Assembly (NCBI RefSeq): GCF_946481145.1
Contig: NZ_CAMLMJ010000022.1
Span: 1 to 64,000 of the forward strand
DNA length: 64,000 bases
Reading direction: 5' to 3'
DNA from: an uncultured Sediminibacterium sp.
GTDB lineage: Bacteria; Bacteroidota; Bacteroidia; Chitinophagales; Chitinophagaceae
The notes under the pieces are model-generated. The model was not told the DNA's origin, did no database searches, and was given only the letters and a program-made list of their open reading frames with translations. Of this stretch, positions 35,263 through 43,674 are shown in pieces (the first letter of the stretch is position 1; every line of letters starts with the position of its first letter). The position numbers and the translations under genes were made by a program.

Positions 35263-35526
35263 ATGAATTGGATCGAACTAATCGGCTACCTGGGCTCATT
35301 TCTTACTTCCATTACTTTTATTCCACAGGTATATAAATCCTGGCAGTCTAAAAGTGTGGGTGATTTGAGTATCTGGATGATTACCATTGTTGTTACCAGC
35401 ACCATTGTATGGTTGGTATATGGTTTCGCCATAGAAAGCGGTCCGGTCATTGTAGCCAACTTTGTAGTGCTGACCCTGACGCTGGTACTGCTCTATTTTA
35501 AACTTACTTTTAAAAAGAAAAGCTAA
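35263..35526 (+). CDS. SemiSWEET sugar transporter (PQ-loop)
   Basis: An 87-residue protein with three TM helices (about 5-23, 36-57 and 62-82) and the PQ-loop motif FIPQVYKSW (19-27). This is the single triple-helix unit of the bacterial SemiSWEET family, which dimerises to form a sugar pore. The substrate is probably a small sugar, by family. It stands alone: a hairpin repeat precedes it and a terminator follows. Confidence 0.88.
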   Translation: MNWIELIGYLGSFLTSITFIPQVYKSWQSKSVGDLSIWMITIVVTSTIVWLVYGFAIESGPVIVANFVVLTLTLVLLYFKLTFKKKS

Positions 35527-35560
35527 CAGCTAAAGGCTAATGGCTAAAAGCTATCAGCAC

Positions 35561-35600
35561 AAAAAAATCCCGCCACAATGCTGTAGCGGGATTTTTTCTT
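35561..35600. terminator. Bidirectional terminator
   Basis: Stem AAAAAATCCCGC/GCGGGATTTTTT with a 12-base loop. A7 on one side and T6 on the other allow termination of both the plus-strand SemiSWEET gene and the minus-strand DUF2795 gene. Confidence 0.88.
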
Positions 35601-35625
35601 GATCTATTCTTCCTGAAAGCGGGTA

Positions 35626-35847
35626 TTAGTATTCGTCTTCATTGAACATGAAGTCTTCCTGGCTTGGATAGTCAGGCCAGATATCTTCTATGCTCTCGTA
35701 CACTTCACCCTCATCTTCCAGCTCCTGGAGATTTTCTACCACTTCAATAGGCGCGCCACTACGGATTGAATAATCAATCAGTTCATCTTTGGTGGCTGGC
35801 CAGGGAGCTTCTTCCAGATAACTTGCCAATTCTAATGTCCAGAACAT
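35626..35847 (-). CDS. DUF2795 protein, small and acidic
   Basis: A 73-residue acidic protein. The segment WTLELASYLEEAPWPATKDELIDYSIRSGAP resembles the DUF2795 domain, a small helical fold of unknown function. The C-terminal 25 residues are rich in Glu and Asp (DIWPDYPSQEDFMFNEDEY). It has its own near-perfect promoter and a terminator, so a separate highly regulated or constitutive role is plausible. The function is unknown. Confidence 0.82.
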   Translation of the reverse strand: MFWTLELASYLEEAPWPATKDELIDYSIRSGAPIEVVENLQELEDEGEVYESIEDIWPDYPSQEDFMFNEDEY

Positions 35848-35868
35848 AACTTACCTTTTAATTTTTTG

Positions 35869-35899
35869 CAAATGTAACCGTATATATGATACTACCAAA
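35869..35899 (-). promoter_or_regulatory. Promoter of the DUF2795 gene
   Basis: On the minus strand TTTG (35896-35899), exactly 19 bases, and TACATTTG (35869-35876) give a full match to TTTG-N19-TAnnTTTG, 21 bases before the start codon. The -7 box is identical to that of the tRNA-Ala promoter. Confidence 0.75.
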
Positions 35900-35928
35900 T
35901 GTGCCCGGCCTTCCTGTGTAAAGAAATG

Positions 35929-35959
35929 TTTAAAAAAAGCCCGATATAGGCTAAGTTTG
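35929..35959 (+). promoter_or_regulatory. Promoter of the lolD-type ABC gene
   Basis: TTTA (35929-35932), a 19-base spacer and TAAGTTTG (35952-35959), with one mismatch in the -33 box. It ends 22 bases before the start codon and is divergent from the DUF2795 promoter. Confidence 0.55.
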
Positions 35960-35981
35960 AGCGTCTAAACAGGTTCAAAAT

Positions 35982-36632
35982 ATGCTAAAAGCGGTCAATA
36001 TAACCCGGAAATACGGTCAACTGGAGGTACTGAAAGGTGTAAATATTGACGTGTCTAAAGGGGAAATGGTAAGCATTGTAGGCTCATCCGGAGCCGGTAA
36101 AAGCACCTTATTGCATATCCTGGGAACCCTTGATAAGGCTGATAGCGGGTCTATCTGGCTCAATCAGCAGCAGGTTGATCTGTTAAAAGGTGAAAAATTA
36201 TCTGCTTTCCGTAACCGGCATATTGGCTTTGTTTTTCAGTTTCACCATCTCTTACCTGAATTCTCTGCCCTGGAAAATGTTTGCATACCTGGGTGGATCG
36301 CAGGCTCACCTAAAAAAAATGTGGAAAAAAGAGCTATCGAACTACTTGAACTCCTGGGATTACAAGACCGGATGGAAAATAAACCTAACCAATTATCAGG
36401 AGGCGAACAACAACGCGTAGCCGTTGCAAGGGCACTGATTAACCAGCCCGATATCATTTTTGCGGATGAACCCACAGGTAACCTGGACAGCACCAATGCC
36501 CGCGAATTACATGCCTTATTCGGACAACTTCGCGAACAGTTTCAGCAAACTTTTTTAATCGTCACCCATAATGAGGAACTGGCAGCATTAAGCGATCGCG
36601 TGCTGCATATGAAAGATGGGAGGATGAGCTGA
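35982..36632 (+). CDS. lolD: LolD-type ABC transporter ATPase
   Basis: A 216-residue ATPase of the lipoprotein-release (LolCDE)/MacB group. Walker A is GSSGAGKST (near 38-46), the signature LSGGEQQRVAVARAL (near 137-151), Walker B IIFADEPTGN and the H-loop VTHNEEL. The Q-loop region FQFHHLLPEFSALENV is typical of LolD. LolCDE detaches outer-membrane lipoproteins from the inner membrane. No permease gene (lolC/E) is adjacent, so the partner is encoded elsewhere. Assignment to Lol rather than MacB is a probability, not proven. Confidence 0.8.
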   Translation: MLKAVNITRKYGQLEVLKGVNIDVSKGEMVSIVGSSGAGKSTLLHILGTLDKADSGSIWLNQQQVDLLKGEKLSAFRNRHIGFVFQFHHLLPEFSALENVCIPGWIAGSPKKNVEKRAIELLELLGLQDRMENKPNQLSGGEQQRVAVARALINQPDIIFADEPTGNLDSTNARELHALFGQLREQFQQTFLIVTHNEELAALSDRVLHMKDGRMS

Positions 36633-36638
36633 AAGGGG

Positions 36639-36743
36639 TGAATTGTCAATGGTGAATTGTCAATTTGAATTTTGAATTTTGAATTTTGAATTTTGATTTT
36701 TGAATTGTACATTTTCATTCACCATTCACCATTGACAATTCAC
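36639..36743. repeat. Low-complexity repeat (GAATTGTCAATGGTGAATTG / GAATTTT type)
   Basis: Left end carries TGAATTGTCAATGG; the centre is four to five copies of GAATTTT; the right end carries CACCATTGACAATTCAC, the complement of the left. It can form a hairpin between the convergent ABC and adenosyltransferase genes. Confidence 0.8.
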
Positions 36744-36749
36744 GTGAAA

Positions 36750-37310
36750 TCAAACCCTCGGTTTCCACGCTACTTCTGCTACGCCCAGGTGGTGGGCTAT
36801 GAAGCGGGCGAGGATGAATAAATAATCACTCAACCGATTGAGGTATTTGATTACCATTGGGTCTACAAAAATTTCCTGCTCCTGCATATTCACACAATTC
36901 CGTTCTGCCCTTCTGCAAACACAACGCGCTATATGCGCTGAAGAAACGGCTATATGTCCACCAGGAAGAATAAAGAATTTCATTGGCGCCAACACTTCAT
37001 TCATTTTATCAATTTCCATTTCAAGCGCAGTAATATCAGCTTCCTTCAAATCGGGAAGTTTCATCAGTGGTTCTTTATCAGGGTCACAAGCTAAGGAAGA
37101 TCCAATGGTAAATAAACGATCCTGTATTTCTTTCAGTACCGTGCGTGAATGGGTTTCATCGAAACAATCACTTACCATTCCTATATGTGAATTCAATTCA
37201 TCTACTGTTCCGTAGGTTTCAATACGAATATGGTTCTTAGGCACTTTGGTACCTCCAATTAAGGATGTTTTACCCAGATCGCCGGTTTTTGTATAAATCT
37301 TTAATGCCAT
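36750..37310 (-). CDS. Cob(I)yrinic acid a,c-diamide adenosyltransferase, PduO type
   Basis: A 186-residue helical enzyme that transfers the adenosyl group of ATP to cob(I)alamin, giving adenosylcobalamin. The N-terminal YTKTGDLGKTSLIGG P-loop-like motif and the C-terminal RAERNC...LNRLSDYLFILAR signature fit the PduO/EutT-like family, not CobA. It probably supports B12-dependent mutases elsewhere in the genome (inference). It stands alone, with a repeat after it. No cobalamin synthesis genes are in the window. Confidence 0.92.
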   Translation of the reverse strand: MALKIYTKTGDLGKTSLIGGTKVPKNHIRIETYGTVDELNSHIGMVSDCFDETHSRTVLKEIQDRLFTIGSSLACDPDKEPLMKLPDLKEADITALEMEIDKMNEVLAPMKFFILPGGHIAVSSAHIARCVCRRAERNCVNMQEQEIFVDPMVIKYLNRLSDYLFILARFIAHHLGVAEVAWKPRV

Positions 37311-37399
37311 TGTTTAGAAATTCAGTTTGATATACAAAAACAGATTCAATTGGTTCAGATTTAAGCAACGAAAATTTAATGCGGTCCTAAATATTTAGA

Positions 37400-38113
37400 C
37401 TATGAGAATCCCGCCATTGAAGTATTCCTGGTTTTATCTGTTTCTACCAATCCATCGCGTAAACGTACTACCCTGTGTGCATAGGCTGCTATATCTTCTT
37501 CGTGGGTAACCAGTACCACGGTATTACCAGCTTCCTGTATTTTGCCAAATATCTCCATTACTTCCACCGATGTTTTTGAATCAAGGTTACCGGTAGGTTC
37601 ATCAGCCAACAAGATGGAAGGATTATTAACCAAGGCCCGCGCAATTGCCACACGCTGAATCTGTCCACCACTTAACTCATTCGATTTATGGTGACTTCTA
37701 TCCGCCAGTCCTACTTTTTCTAATGCAGCCATTGCCCTTTCCATTCTTTCCTTTTTACTAACACCCGCATAAATTAAAGGCAATGCCACATTTTCAGCCG
37801 CGGTTAGTCTTGGTAAGAGGTTAAATTGTTGGAATACAAAGCCAATTTCAGAATTACGCACTTCTGCCAGTTCATCATCAGACATCTTACTTACATCTTT
37901 CTGGTTCAGTATGTATTTTCCTCCTGTAGGTGAATCCAAACAACCTAGGATATTCATGAGGGTACTTTTACCACTACCAGATGGTCCCATTAATGCTACG
38001 TATTCATTTTTACGGATATCCAGAGATATGCCCTTGAGTACAGGAATGGCCTGGCTCCCCATAAAATAACTTTTCTGGATCTGTTCGAGTCGGATGATTA
38101 CCTGGTTTGACAT
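37400..38113 (-). CDS. MacB-type ABC transporter ATPase
   Basis: A 237-residue ATPase with Walker [10 protein letters not shown] (about 42-50), Q-loop [16 protein letters not shown], signature [15 protein letters not shown], Walker [11 protein letters not shown] and the H-loop VTHEED. The sequence belongs to the MacB/LolD/FtsE-like group; the QQFNLLP segment favours MacB-type exporters of the FtsX-fold. No permease adjoins it. It follows gatC by 23 bases on the same strand, so the two may be one transcript, though functionally unrelated. Confidence 0.85.
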   Translation of the reverse strand: MSNQVIIRLEQIQKSYFMGSQAIPVLKGISLDIRKNEYVALMGPSGSGKSTLMNILGCLDSPTGGKYILNQKDVSKMSDDELAEVRNSEIGFVFQQFNLLPRLTAAENVALPLIYAGVSKKERMERAMAALEKVGLADRSHHKSNELSGGQIQRVAIARALVNNPSILLADEPTGNLDSKTSVEVMEIFGKIQEAGNTVVLVTHEEDIAAYAHRVVRLRDGLVETDKTRNTSMAGFS

Positions 38114-38136
38114 GTCTGAATGCGTATTTTATTAAA

Positions 38137-38427
38137 CTATTTTCTGATCACTTTAGGCACCCTGAAAAATTGTTCGTCAGCGCCTGGTGCATTTTTTAAT
38201 GCAAGTTCTCTTGTTATTGAACCTTTCAATTCATCTTCTCTCAGTACATTAAATGTTTGCCCCATGTGCAACATTGGTTGTACACCACTTGTGTCGAGCT
38301 CTGAAAGTTTCTCGACAAAAGCTACCATTTTCTGCATATCGGCCTGGACTTCCTTTTTCGCTTCATCAGAAAAATGCAGCCTGGATAAATGCGCGAGATG
38401 ATCAACAAGTTCGGGTGTGAGCTCCAT
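38137..38427 (-). CDS. gatC: Aspartyl/glutamyl-tRNA amidotransferase subunit C
   Basis: A 96-residue subunit of GatCAB, which amidates Glu-tRNA(Gln) and Asp-tRNA(Asn) in organisms lacking the direct synthetases. The start region ELTPELVDHLAHLSRLHFSD and the central FVEKLSELDTSGVQPM are the classic GatC helix and hairpin. The ATG at 38427 is chosen over the upstream frame (38499), whose extra 24 residues are not GatC-like and include the promoter. gatA and gatB are not in the window. Confidence 0.93.
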   Translation of the reverse strand: MELTPELVDHLAHLSRLHFSDEAKKEVQADMQKMVAFVEKLSELDTSGVQPMLHMGQTFNVLREDELKGSITRELALKNAPGADEQFFRVPKVIRK

Positions 38428-38432
38428 GTAAA

Positions 38433-38463
38433 CAAAAATAACTGAAAGAAGCCCAAAATCAAT
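38433..38463 (-). promoter_or_regulatory. Promoter of gatC
   Basis: On the minus strand ATTG (38460-38463), 19 bases, then TATTTTTG (38433-38440), one mismatch at -33. It ends 5 bases before the start codon, so the leader would be very short. Confidence 0.5.
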
Positions 38464-38499
38464 CGAATATTGTTGAATGGCAGACAATTTGGGCTGCAA

Positions 38500-38938
38500 G
38501 CCATTGCTTTAAGGGGAAAATAGGCTGCGAGCTTCTAGCTACTAGCTGCTAGCCTTGATGGGTGCTTATTTTAGGTTTTCTGCTATTATTTGAATAAATG
38601 AGAAGTCTTGCGAATTTGTTTTGTAATAAACCCACTTAAAATAAATATTTAATTACTATTTCCACGCTTGTGGATGGTTAAATTAAAAGCAAAAAAAGCT
38701 AGTAGCTAGTGGCTAGAAGCTGTTTTTCGCAGGTCAACAACGGCCTGCAGCTTGCAGCCAAAAAATACTACTTCAGATAAAACTTCAAAAGCTGTTTTGA
38801 AAAAACTTAACATACCCTAAGCCGCTATAAATCAGTTCATTCATTCGTCTATCCACATATAGTGAATAAAAGTACTGTTAAACCTCCCTGAAATATGCGC
38901 CATTCATCTTAAATTGTAGGAAACAAATCCCCCCCCGA
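38500..38938. other. Intergenic region with GCTAGTAGCTAG-type repeats
   Basis: No gene is recognised. 38518-38560 and 38697-38765 carry short repeats (GAGCTTCTAGCTACTAGCTGC, AGCTAGTGGCTAGAAGCTG, GGCCTGCAGCTTGCAGCC), partly inverted relative to each other. The sequence 38570-38690 is AT-rich without features I can name. Confidence 0.5.
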
Positions 38939-38940
38939 TT

Positions 38941-39021
38941 ATGTTAGTATACATTTTATTAATTGTTTACCTGGGTTGCCTCTACATGGCATACAAAGGT
39001 GCGGCTCCTTCGGAGGAATAA
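38941..39021 (+). CDS. Possible 26-residue membrane peptide
   Basis: A short frame of 26 codons reads as one hydrophobic helix (VYILLIVYLGCLYMAYK) with a polar tail ending GAAPSEE. It starts after a run of eight C and ends before a strong terminator at 39058-39108, and the gap otherwise holds no gene. Small single-helix proteins of this shape are common but easily arise by chance. Evidence is only composition and context. Confidence 0.4.
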   Translation: MLVYILLIVYLGCLYMAYKGAAPSEE

Positions 39022-39057
39022 ATAACATGATATAACTATTCTACTGAAGACCCATTG

Positions 39058-39108
39058 ATATCCAACAATATCGTTCCCTTGACAGAACCTATTGTTGGAT
39101 ATTTTTTG
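39058..39108 (+). terminator. Terminator after the small ORF
   Basis: A perfect 12-bp stem ATATCCAACAAT/ATTGTTGGATAT with a 21-base loop is followed by TTTTTTG. No annotated gene but the 26-codon frame precedes it on this strand within 600 bases. Confidence 0.75.
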
Positions 39109-39209
39109 TCTATACCACAGATTCCCAACCCACTGTATTAAAAATAATTTCCCTTACCTTCGATACAAATAGTTGCATAACTAACTAATTTTACGGTAAA
39201 GCTTAATTT

Positions 39210-41585
39210 ATGAAACGTTCCATCAAAAAAGTAGCGGTATTGGGTAGTGGTGTAATGGGGTCTCGTATCGCCTGTCATTTTGCAGGTATTGGGGTACAGG
39301 TACTACTGTTAGACATGGTTACCAAAGGTGCTGAAGAAAGCACCAAACCAGCAGAACGTAACAAACTGGTGAATGATGCTTTACAATCTGCCATTAAAAG
39401 CAACCCCTCTCCTGTTTATAGCAAACAGGTAATCAAACATATCAAGACCGGCAATTTCGATGATAATATGAAAGATATTGCCACTTGCGACTGGATCATT
39501 GAAGTGGTTGTTGAAAGACTGGATATAAAACAATTGATTTATACAAAAGTGGAGGCATTTCGTAAACCGGGCACACTGGTTACATCCAACACTTCAGGTA
39601 TACCCATTCATTTGATGGCCGAGGGCAGATCGGATGATTTTAAAAAGCATTTCTGCGGATCACATTTCTTTAATCCCCCACGCTATTTACGCTTACTGGA
39701 AATTATTCCAACACCATACACAGATCCTGAGATAGTAGATTTTCTAATGGAATATGGTGACCTGCACCTTGGTAAAACAACGGTGCTTTGTAAAGATACA
39801 CCTGCCTTTATCGCCAACAGAATTGGTGTATTCAGCATCATGAGCATTTTTCATATCATGGATAAGCTGGGCTTAGGAATTGATGATATAGATGCGCTTA
39901 CCGGTCCAATTATCGGCAGACCCAAATCAGCAACTTTCAGAACCGCCGATGTAGTTGGCATCGACACTCTCGTAAAAGTAGCCAAAGGAGTGGCAGATAA
40001 TTGTCCTACGGATGAAGCAAAAGATATTTTCACGATTCCTGCATGGCTTGATACTATTGTTGCCAACAACTGGTTAGGAGATAAAACGGGACAGGGCTTT
40101 TTCAAAAAAATAAAATCGGCTGAAGGCAAGGAAATACAAACACTGAACCTCGCGACCATGGAATATGGTCCGAGAAACAAACCAAAATTTGCCAGCATCG
40201 AAGCAGCTAAACCTGTTGATGATCTGAAACAGCGAATTAAAATGCTCTCTGCTGCAACTGATAAAGCAGGTGAATTTTATCGTGCATTTCATTTCTCTCT
40301 TTTCTCTTATATCTCTCATCGCATCCCAGAAATAAGTGATGATATTTATCGCGTAGATGATGCCATGATGGCTGGTTTCGGATGGGAAATAGGTGCTTTT
40401 GAAAGCTGGGATACGGTTGGTGTTGAAGCAACCGTAAAAGCCATGAAAGCCGCTGGTTATAGTGTTGCAGTCTGGATCGATGAAATGTTGGCATCTGGTG
40501 CTACCAGTTTCTATAAAGTAGAGCAGGGTAAAAGAATGTATTATGACCAGGCTTCAAAATCATACAAGACTATACCTGGAGGAGAATCATTCTTAGTACT
40601 CAATAATCATAAAGACAAACTCGTTTGGAAAAACAGTGCCTGCAGATTATACGATATCGGTGATGGTGTTGCCGGTTTAGAATGGAGCACAAAAATGAAT
40701 AGTATCGGCGGCGAGGTTTTGGAAGGCATCAACAAATCTATCGGTATCGCTGAAGAAAAATTCAAAGGACTGATCATCGGAAACGAAGGCGCCAACTTCA
40801 GTGCCGGTGCAAATGTGGGCATGATCTTTATGCTGGCCATTGAACAGGAATATGATGAACTGGATATGGCTATACGCATGTTCCAAAATACTATGATGCG
40901 TGTGCGATATTCTTCTGTTCCGGTTGTTACGGCCCCTCACGGGCTTACCCTGGGCGGTGGTTGTGAAATGAACCTGCATGCCGATAAAATTTGTGCGGCT
41001 GCTGAAACTTATATTGGACTGGTTGAATTGGGCGTTGGATTGATACCCGGTGGCGGTGGAACAAAAGAATTTGTATTACGTGCTGCAGATGATATGCACG
41101 AAGATGAACCAGAAACCATCACTTTAAAGAATCGGTTTTTATCCATCGCAACTGCCAAGGTGGCTACCTCTGCACAGGAAGCTGTTGAAATGGGTATTCT
41201 GAGAAAGGGTGCTGATGAAATAGTGATGAACCTCGGCAGAAGACTCACCGAAGCAAAAAAATCTGTTATTGAATTATATGATAGTGGCTACACTACACCA
41301 ATACAACGAAGCGATATTAAAGTGCTCGGCCGCTCCGCACTTGGTGCCCTCTACGCTGGCATAAATGGCATGTGGAGAGGCAACTACGCAACCGACCACG
41401 ATGCACTGGTTGCGCGAAAACTGGCTTATGTAATGTGTGGAGGCGATCTTAGTGAACCAACCCTCGTAACCGAACAATATTTACTGGACCTTGAAAGAGA
41501 AGCCTTTTTAAGTCTTTGCGGAGAAAGAAAAACCCTCGAACGTATTCAAAGTGTTCTCAAAAGCGGGCGCCCGCTCAGGAATTAA
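39210..41585 (+). CDS. 3-hydroxyacyl-CoA dehydrogenase/enoyl-CoA hydratase fusion (FadN-like)
   Basis: A 791-residue two-function beta-oxidation enzyme with the dehydrogenase first and the crotonase last, as in Bacillus FadN and opposite to E. coli FadB. Residues about 6-185 form the NAD-binding domain (VAVLGSGVMGSRIACHFAG, GSHFFNPP), 190-310 its C-terminal domain, and about 500-720 the hydratase with GGGCEMNLHAD and VELGVGLIPGGGG, carrying the two catalytic Glu. It hydrates trans-2-enoyl-CoA and oxidises the product. The thiolase and acyl-CoA dehydrogenase that usually adjoin fadN are absent. Confidence 0.93.
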   Translation: MKRSIKKVAVLGSGVMGSRIACHFAGIGVQVLLLDMVTKGAEESTKPAERNKLVNDALQSAIKSNPSPVYSKQVIKHIKTGNFDDNMKDIATCDWIIEVVVERLDIKQLIYTKVEAFRKPGTLVTSNTSGIPIHLMAEGRSDDFKKHFCGSHFFNPPRYLRLLEIIPTPYTDPEIVDFLMEYGDLHLGKTTVLCKDTPAFIANRIGVFSIMSIFHIMDKLGLGIDDIDALTGPIIGRPKSATFRTADVVGIDTLVKVAKGVADNCPTDEAKDIFTIPAWLDTIVANNWLGDKTGQGFFKKIKSAEGKEIQTLNLATMEYGPRNKPKFASIEAAKPVDDLKQRIKMLSAATDKAGEFYRAFHFSLFSYISHRIPEISDDIYRVDDAMMAGFGWEIGAFESWDTVGVEATVKAMKAAGYSVAVWIDEMLASGATSFYKVEQGKRMYYDQASKSYKTIPGGESFLVLNNHKDKLVWKNSACRLYDIGDGVAGLEWSTKMNSIGGEVLEGINKSIGIAEEKFKGLIIGNEGANFSAGANVGMIFMLAIEQEYDELDMAIRMFQNTMMRVRYSSVPVVTAPHGLTLGGGCEMNLHADKICAAAETYIGLVELGVGLIPGGGGTKEFVLRAADDMHEDEPETITLKNRFLSIATAKVATSAQEAVEMGILRKGADEIVMNLGRRLTEAKKSVIELYDSGYTTPIQRSDIKVLGRSALGALYAGINGMWRGNYATDHDALVARKLAYVMCGGDLSEPTLVTEQYLLDLEREAFLSLCGERKTLERIQSVLKSGRPLRN

Positions 41586-41587
41586 TC

Positions 41588-41692
41588 ACCCCACTCTGCG
41601 AAGCCTCTGCTCACATAGTGCCTCTGCGGTAAACAGACCTTTTACTCACCGCAGAGACAGAGAGAAAACGGAGGTTTCGCAGAGGGTTGGTG
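41588..41692. repeat. Nested inverted repeat (CTCTGCGAAGCCTC type)
   Basis: Outer arms CACCCCACTCTGCGAAGCCTC (41588-41608) and 41671-41692 are near-complements; inner arms CTCTGCGGT (41622-41630) and ACCGCAGAG (41648-41656) are exact. A two-tier hairpin can form directly after the fadN-like gene. It may serve as a terminator. Confidence 0.75.
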
Positions 41693-41786
41693 ATATATTC
41701 GCCCTCCCCTTCTACCGCTGATACATGTAAAAAACAGATCATCCCATTTCTGGGAATCTGAAAATATTCTAAGTATCTTCGGAATT

Positions 41787-41804
41787 AAGGCATTAATATG
41801 CCTT
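41787..41804. promoter_or_regulatory. Inverted repeat ahead of the ABC exporter genes
   Basis: AAGGCATTAATATGCCTT has 7-base perfect arms around TAAT. It lies 29 bases upstream of the ABC ATPase start, close to a TATCTTCG -7-like box (41774-41781). It could be an operator or a leader hairpin. Confidence 0.4.
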
Positions 41805-41832
41805 GATTATTATTCATCGTTAACAACTGCTT

Positions 41833-42729
41833 ATGCAACCTGTCCTCTCTATACAGGGAATATCTAAAAGATATGGATCTATCCAGGCATTGAACAATGT
41901 TTCTTTTGATGTTCCCCAAGGCTGTGTTTTCGGTATCCTGGGTCCAAATGGTAGTGGTAAAACAACCATGTTGAGTATTATCCTGGATATTTTACAATCG
42001 AATTCAGGCACTTATGCCTGGTTTGGAAAACCGGGTTCACCAGAAACAAGGAAACAGATTGGATCATTGCTTGAGACCCCCAATTTTTATCATTATCTCT
42101 CTGCTGTTGACAACCTCAATATTACCAAGGCAATCAGTGGTCGTGGTGATGCTGCAGATATAGACAGGGTTTTGGAAATTGTTAAACTGTCTGCACGAAA
42201 AAACAGCAAGTTCAAAACCTATAGCTTAGGTATGAAACAAAGGCTTGCAATAGGAGCCGCATTACTGGGTAATCCGGAAGTGCTGGTGTTTGATGAACCA
42301 ACCAACGGACTCGATCCGGTTGGTATTGCGGAGATCAGGGAATTAATTAAGCAATTGGCAAGGGAAGGAAAAACCATCATCATGGCAAGTCACCTGCTCG
42401 ATGAAGTTGAAAAAGTTTGCACCCATGTAGCCATCCTCAAAAAAGGCACATTAATTACTGCGGGAAAAGTTGATGAAGTATTGGCTAATGAAGATATCGT
42501 TGAAATTTCTGCCACAGATACAGATAAACTTAAAGCTGTATTAGAAAGCTATAACGGCCATTCGCACCTGAAGCAAGATGGCAAATTGTTTGAATTGTTT
42601 TTCCCACTCGGCACTGCCCGCATGGAAGACCTGAACCGCCATTGCTTCGAACATGGCGTTGTACTCAATCAATTATTGTTAAAGAAGAAGAGTCTTGAAA
42701 CCAAGTTCTTCGAATTAACCAACGACTAA
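41833..42729 (+). CDS. ABC transporter ATPase, exporter type
   Basis: A 298-residue ATPase with Walker A GPNGSGKTT (about 39-47), a Q-loop LLETPNFYHYLSAVDNL, signature YSLGMKQRLAIGAAL, Walker B LVFDEPTNGLDP and H-loop MASHLLDE. It has the CcmA/BcrA-type layout, with a C-terminal extension of about 80 residues after the ATPase core. The permease gene follows 20 bases later, so together they form an ABC-2 exporter. Substrates of this group include antibiotics and lipids; none can be assigned here. Confidence 0.9.
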   Translation: MQPVLSIQGISKRYGSIQALNNVSFDVPQGCVFGILGPNGSGKTTMLSIILDILQSNSGTYAWFGKPGSPETRKQIGSLLETPNFYHYLSAVDNLNITKAISGRGDAADIDRVLEIVKLSARKNSKFKTYSLGMKQRLAIGAALLGNPEVLVFDEPTNGLDPVGIAEIRELIKQLAREGKTIIMASHLLDEVEKVCTHVAILKKGTLITAGKVDEVLANEDIVEISATDTDKLKAVLESYNGHSHLKQDGKLFELFFPLGTARMEDLNRHCFEHGVVLNQLLLKKKSLETKFFELTND

Positions 42730-42749
42730 TTCATCCTAAAAAAGAAACT

Positions 42750-43574
42750 ATGCTTTCCCTTATAAAAATAGAATGGTTAAAAATTAAAAAATACCCGGCA
42801 TTCTGGTGGATGTTAGGTATCGTTGCCTTAACCTATCCCAGCATTAACCTGATGTTCCTGAAGGTGTATGAAGATATTACCAAAGGAAAAGAAATGGGGC
42901 AAATTGCACGTATGTTTTTGGGGAACCCCTACTCTTTTCCCGAAACCTGGCATACCGTAGCATTCTTCTCTTCCTTCTTTATCATACTACCTGCCATACT
43001 GGTTATTATGATGGTTACAAATGAATATACATTCAGAACACATCGCCAAAATATCATTGATGGGTGGGACAGAAATGATTTCATCACCAGCAAGCTCTGT
43101 GATGTACTTATCATTACTTCAATCATCACATTATCTTATGTTATTGTAGCCGTTGGTTATGGTTCATACACAGACAGCAAAAATTTTTACCGCTGGTCTG
43201 AACAATTACAATATATACCATTGTTCTTCCTGCAAACATTTGCACAATTATCTATTGCCTTTTTATTGGGCTATCTGATTAAAAAAGCATTTATAGCACT
43301 GGGTTTATTCCTCTTCCATTATCTAATCCTGGAAAATATTGCCGTATCCTGGTTCAAATACCAGGTTAAATCAGATATAGGGAAATTCTTTCCCTTCGAA
43401 GCTTCTGACCGCCTTATACCAGTACCTGCTTTTATAGGTAATTTTGGCCAGGACCTCAAGGCCCAATACCAAAAAGCCATAGATGCTATTCCGTTACATA
43501 TAGGTCTAACCATTGCCATTACGGCAATTATTTGGATAATATGTTATAGGGTACATAAGAGGAGGGACCTTTAG
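42750..43574 (+). CDS. ABC-2 type transporter permease
   Basis: A 274-residue membrane protein with about six TM helices (near 18-36, 62-86, 115-135, 150-180, 180-205 and 245-268) and no ATPase motifs. It is the permease partner of the preceding ATPase, and the two genes are 20 bases apart. The C-terminus ends in a basic RVHKRRDL tail. The cargo is unknown. A repeat follows the stop codon. Confidence 0.82.
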   Translation: MLSLIKIEWLKIKKYPAFWWMLGIVALTYPSINLMFLKVYEDITKGKEMGQIARMFLGNPYSFPETWHTVAFFSSFFIILPAILVIMMVTNEYTFRTHRQNIIDGWDRNDFITSKLCDVLIITSIITLSYVIVAVGYGSYTDSKNFYRWSEQLQYIPLFFLQTFAQLSIAFLLGYLIKKAFIALGLFLFHYLILENIAVSWFKYQVKSDIGKFFPFEASDRLIPVPAFIGNFGQDLKAQYQKAIDAIPLHIGLTIAITAIIWIICYRVHKRRDL

Positions 43575-43628
43575 GATGGCAGATCGCAGATCGCTGATGG
43601 CGGATGTCTGATGTCTGATGTCTGATTT
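43573..43628. repeat. Low-complexity repeat (GATGGCAGATCGCAGATCG type)
   Basis: Tandem variants of GATGGCGGATGTCTGATGTC without an inverted partner. It belongs to the same family as 3593-3727 and 32482-32567 and begins at the permease stop codon. Confidence 0.7.
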
Positions 43629-43674
43629 ATGGGTGATTTATAAGTGATTTAAAAAACTTTAGGTTATGGTATTA

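Noticed and set aside
41833..43574. GldA-type gliding motility ABC system
   Set aside because: The ATPase is of a general exporter type, and no gldF/gldG-like large permease follows; the partner is a single small permease.
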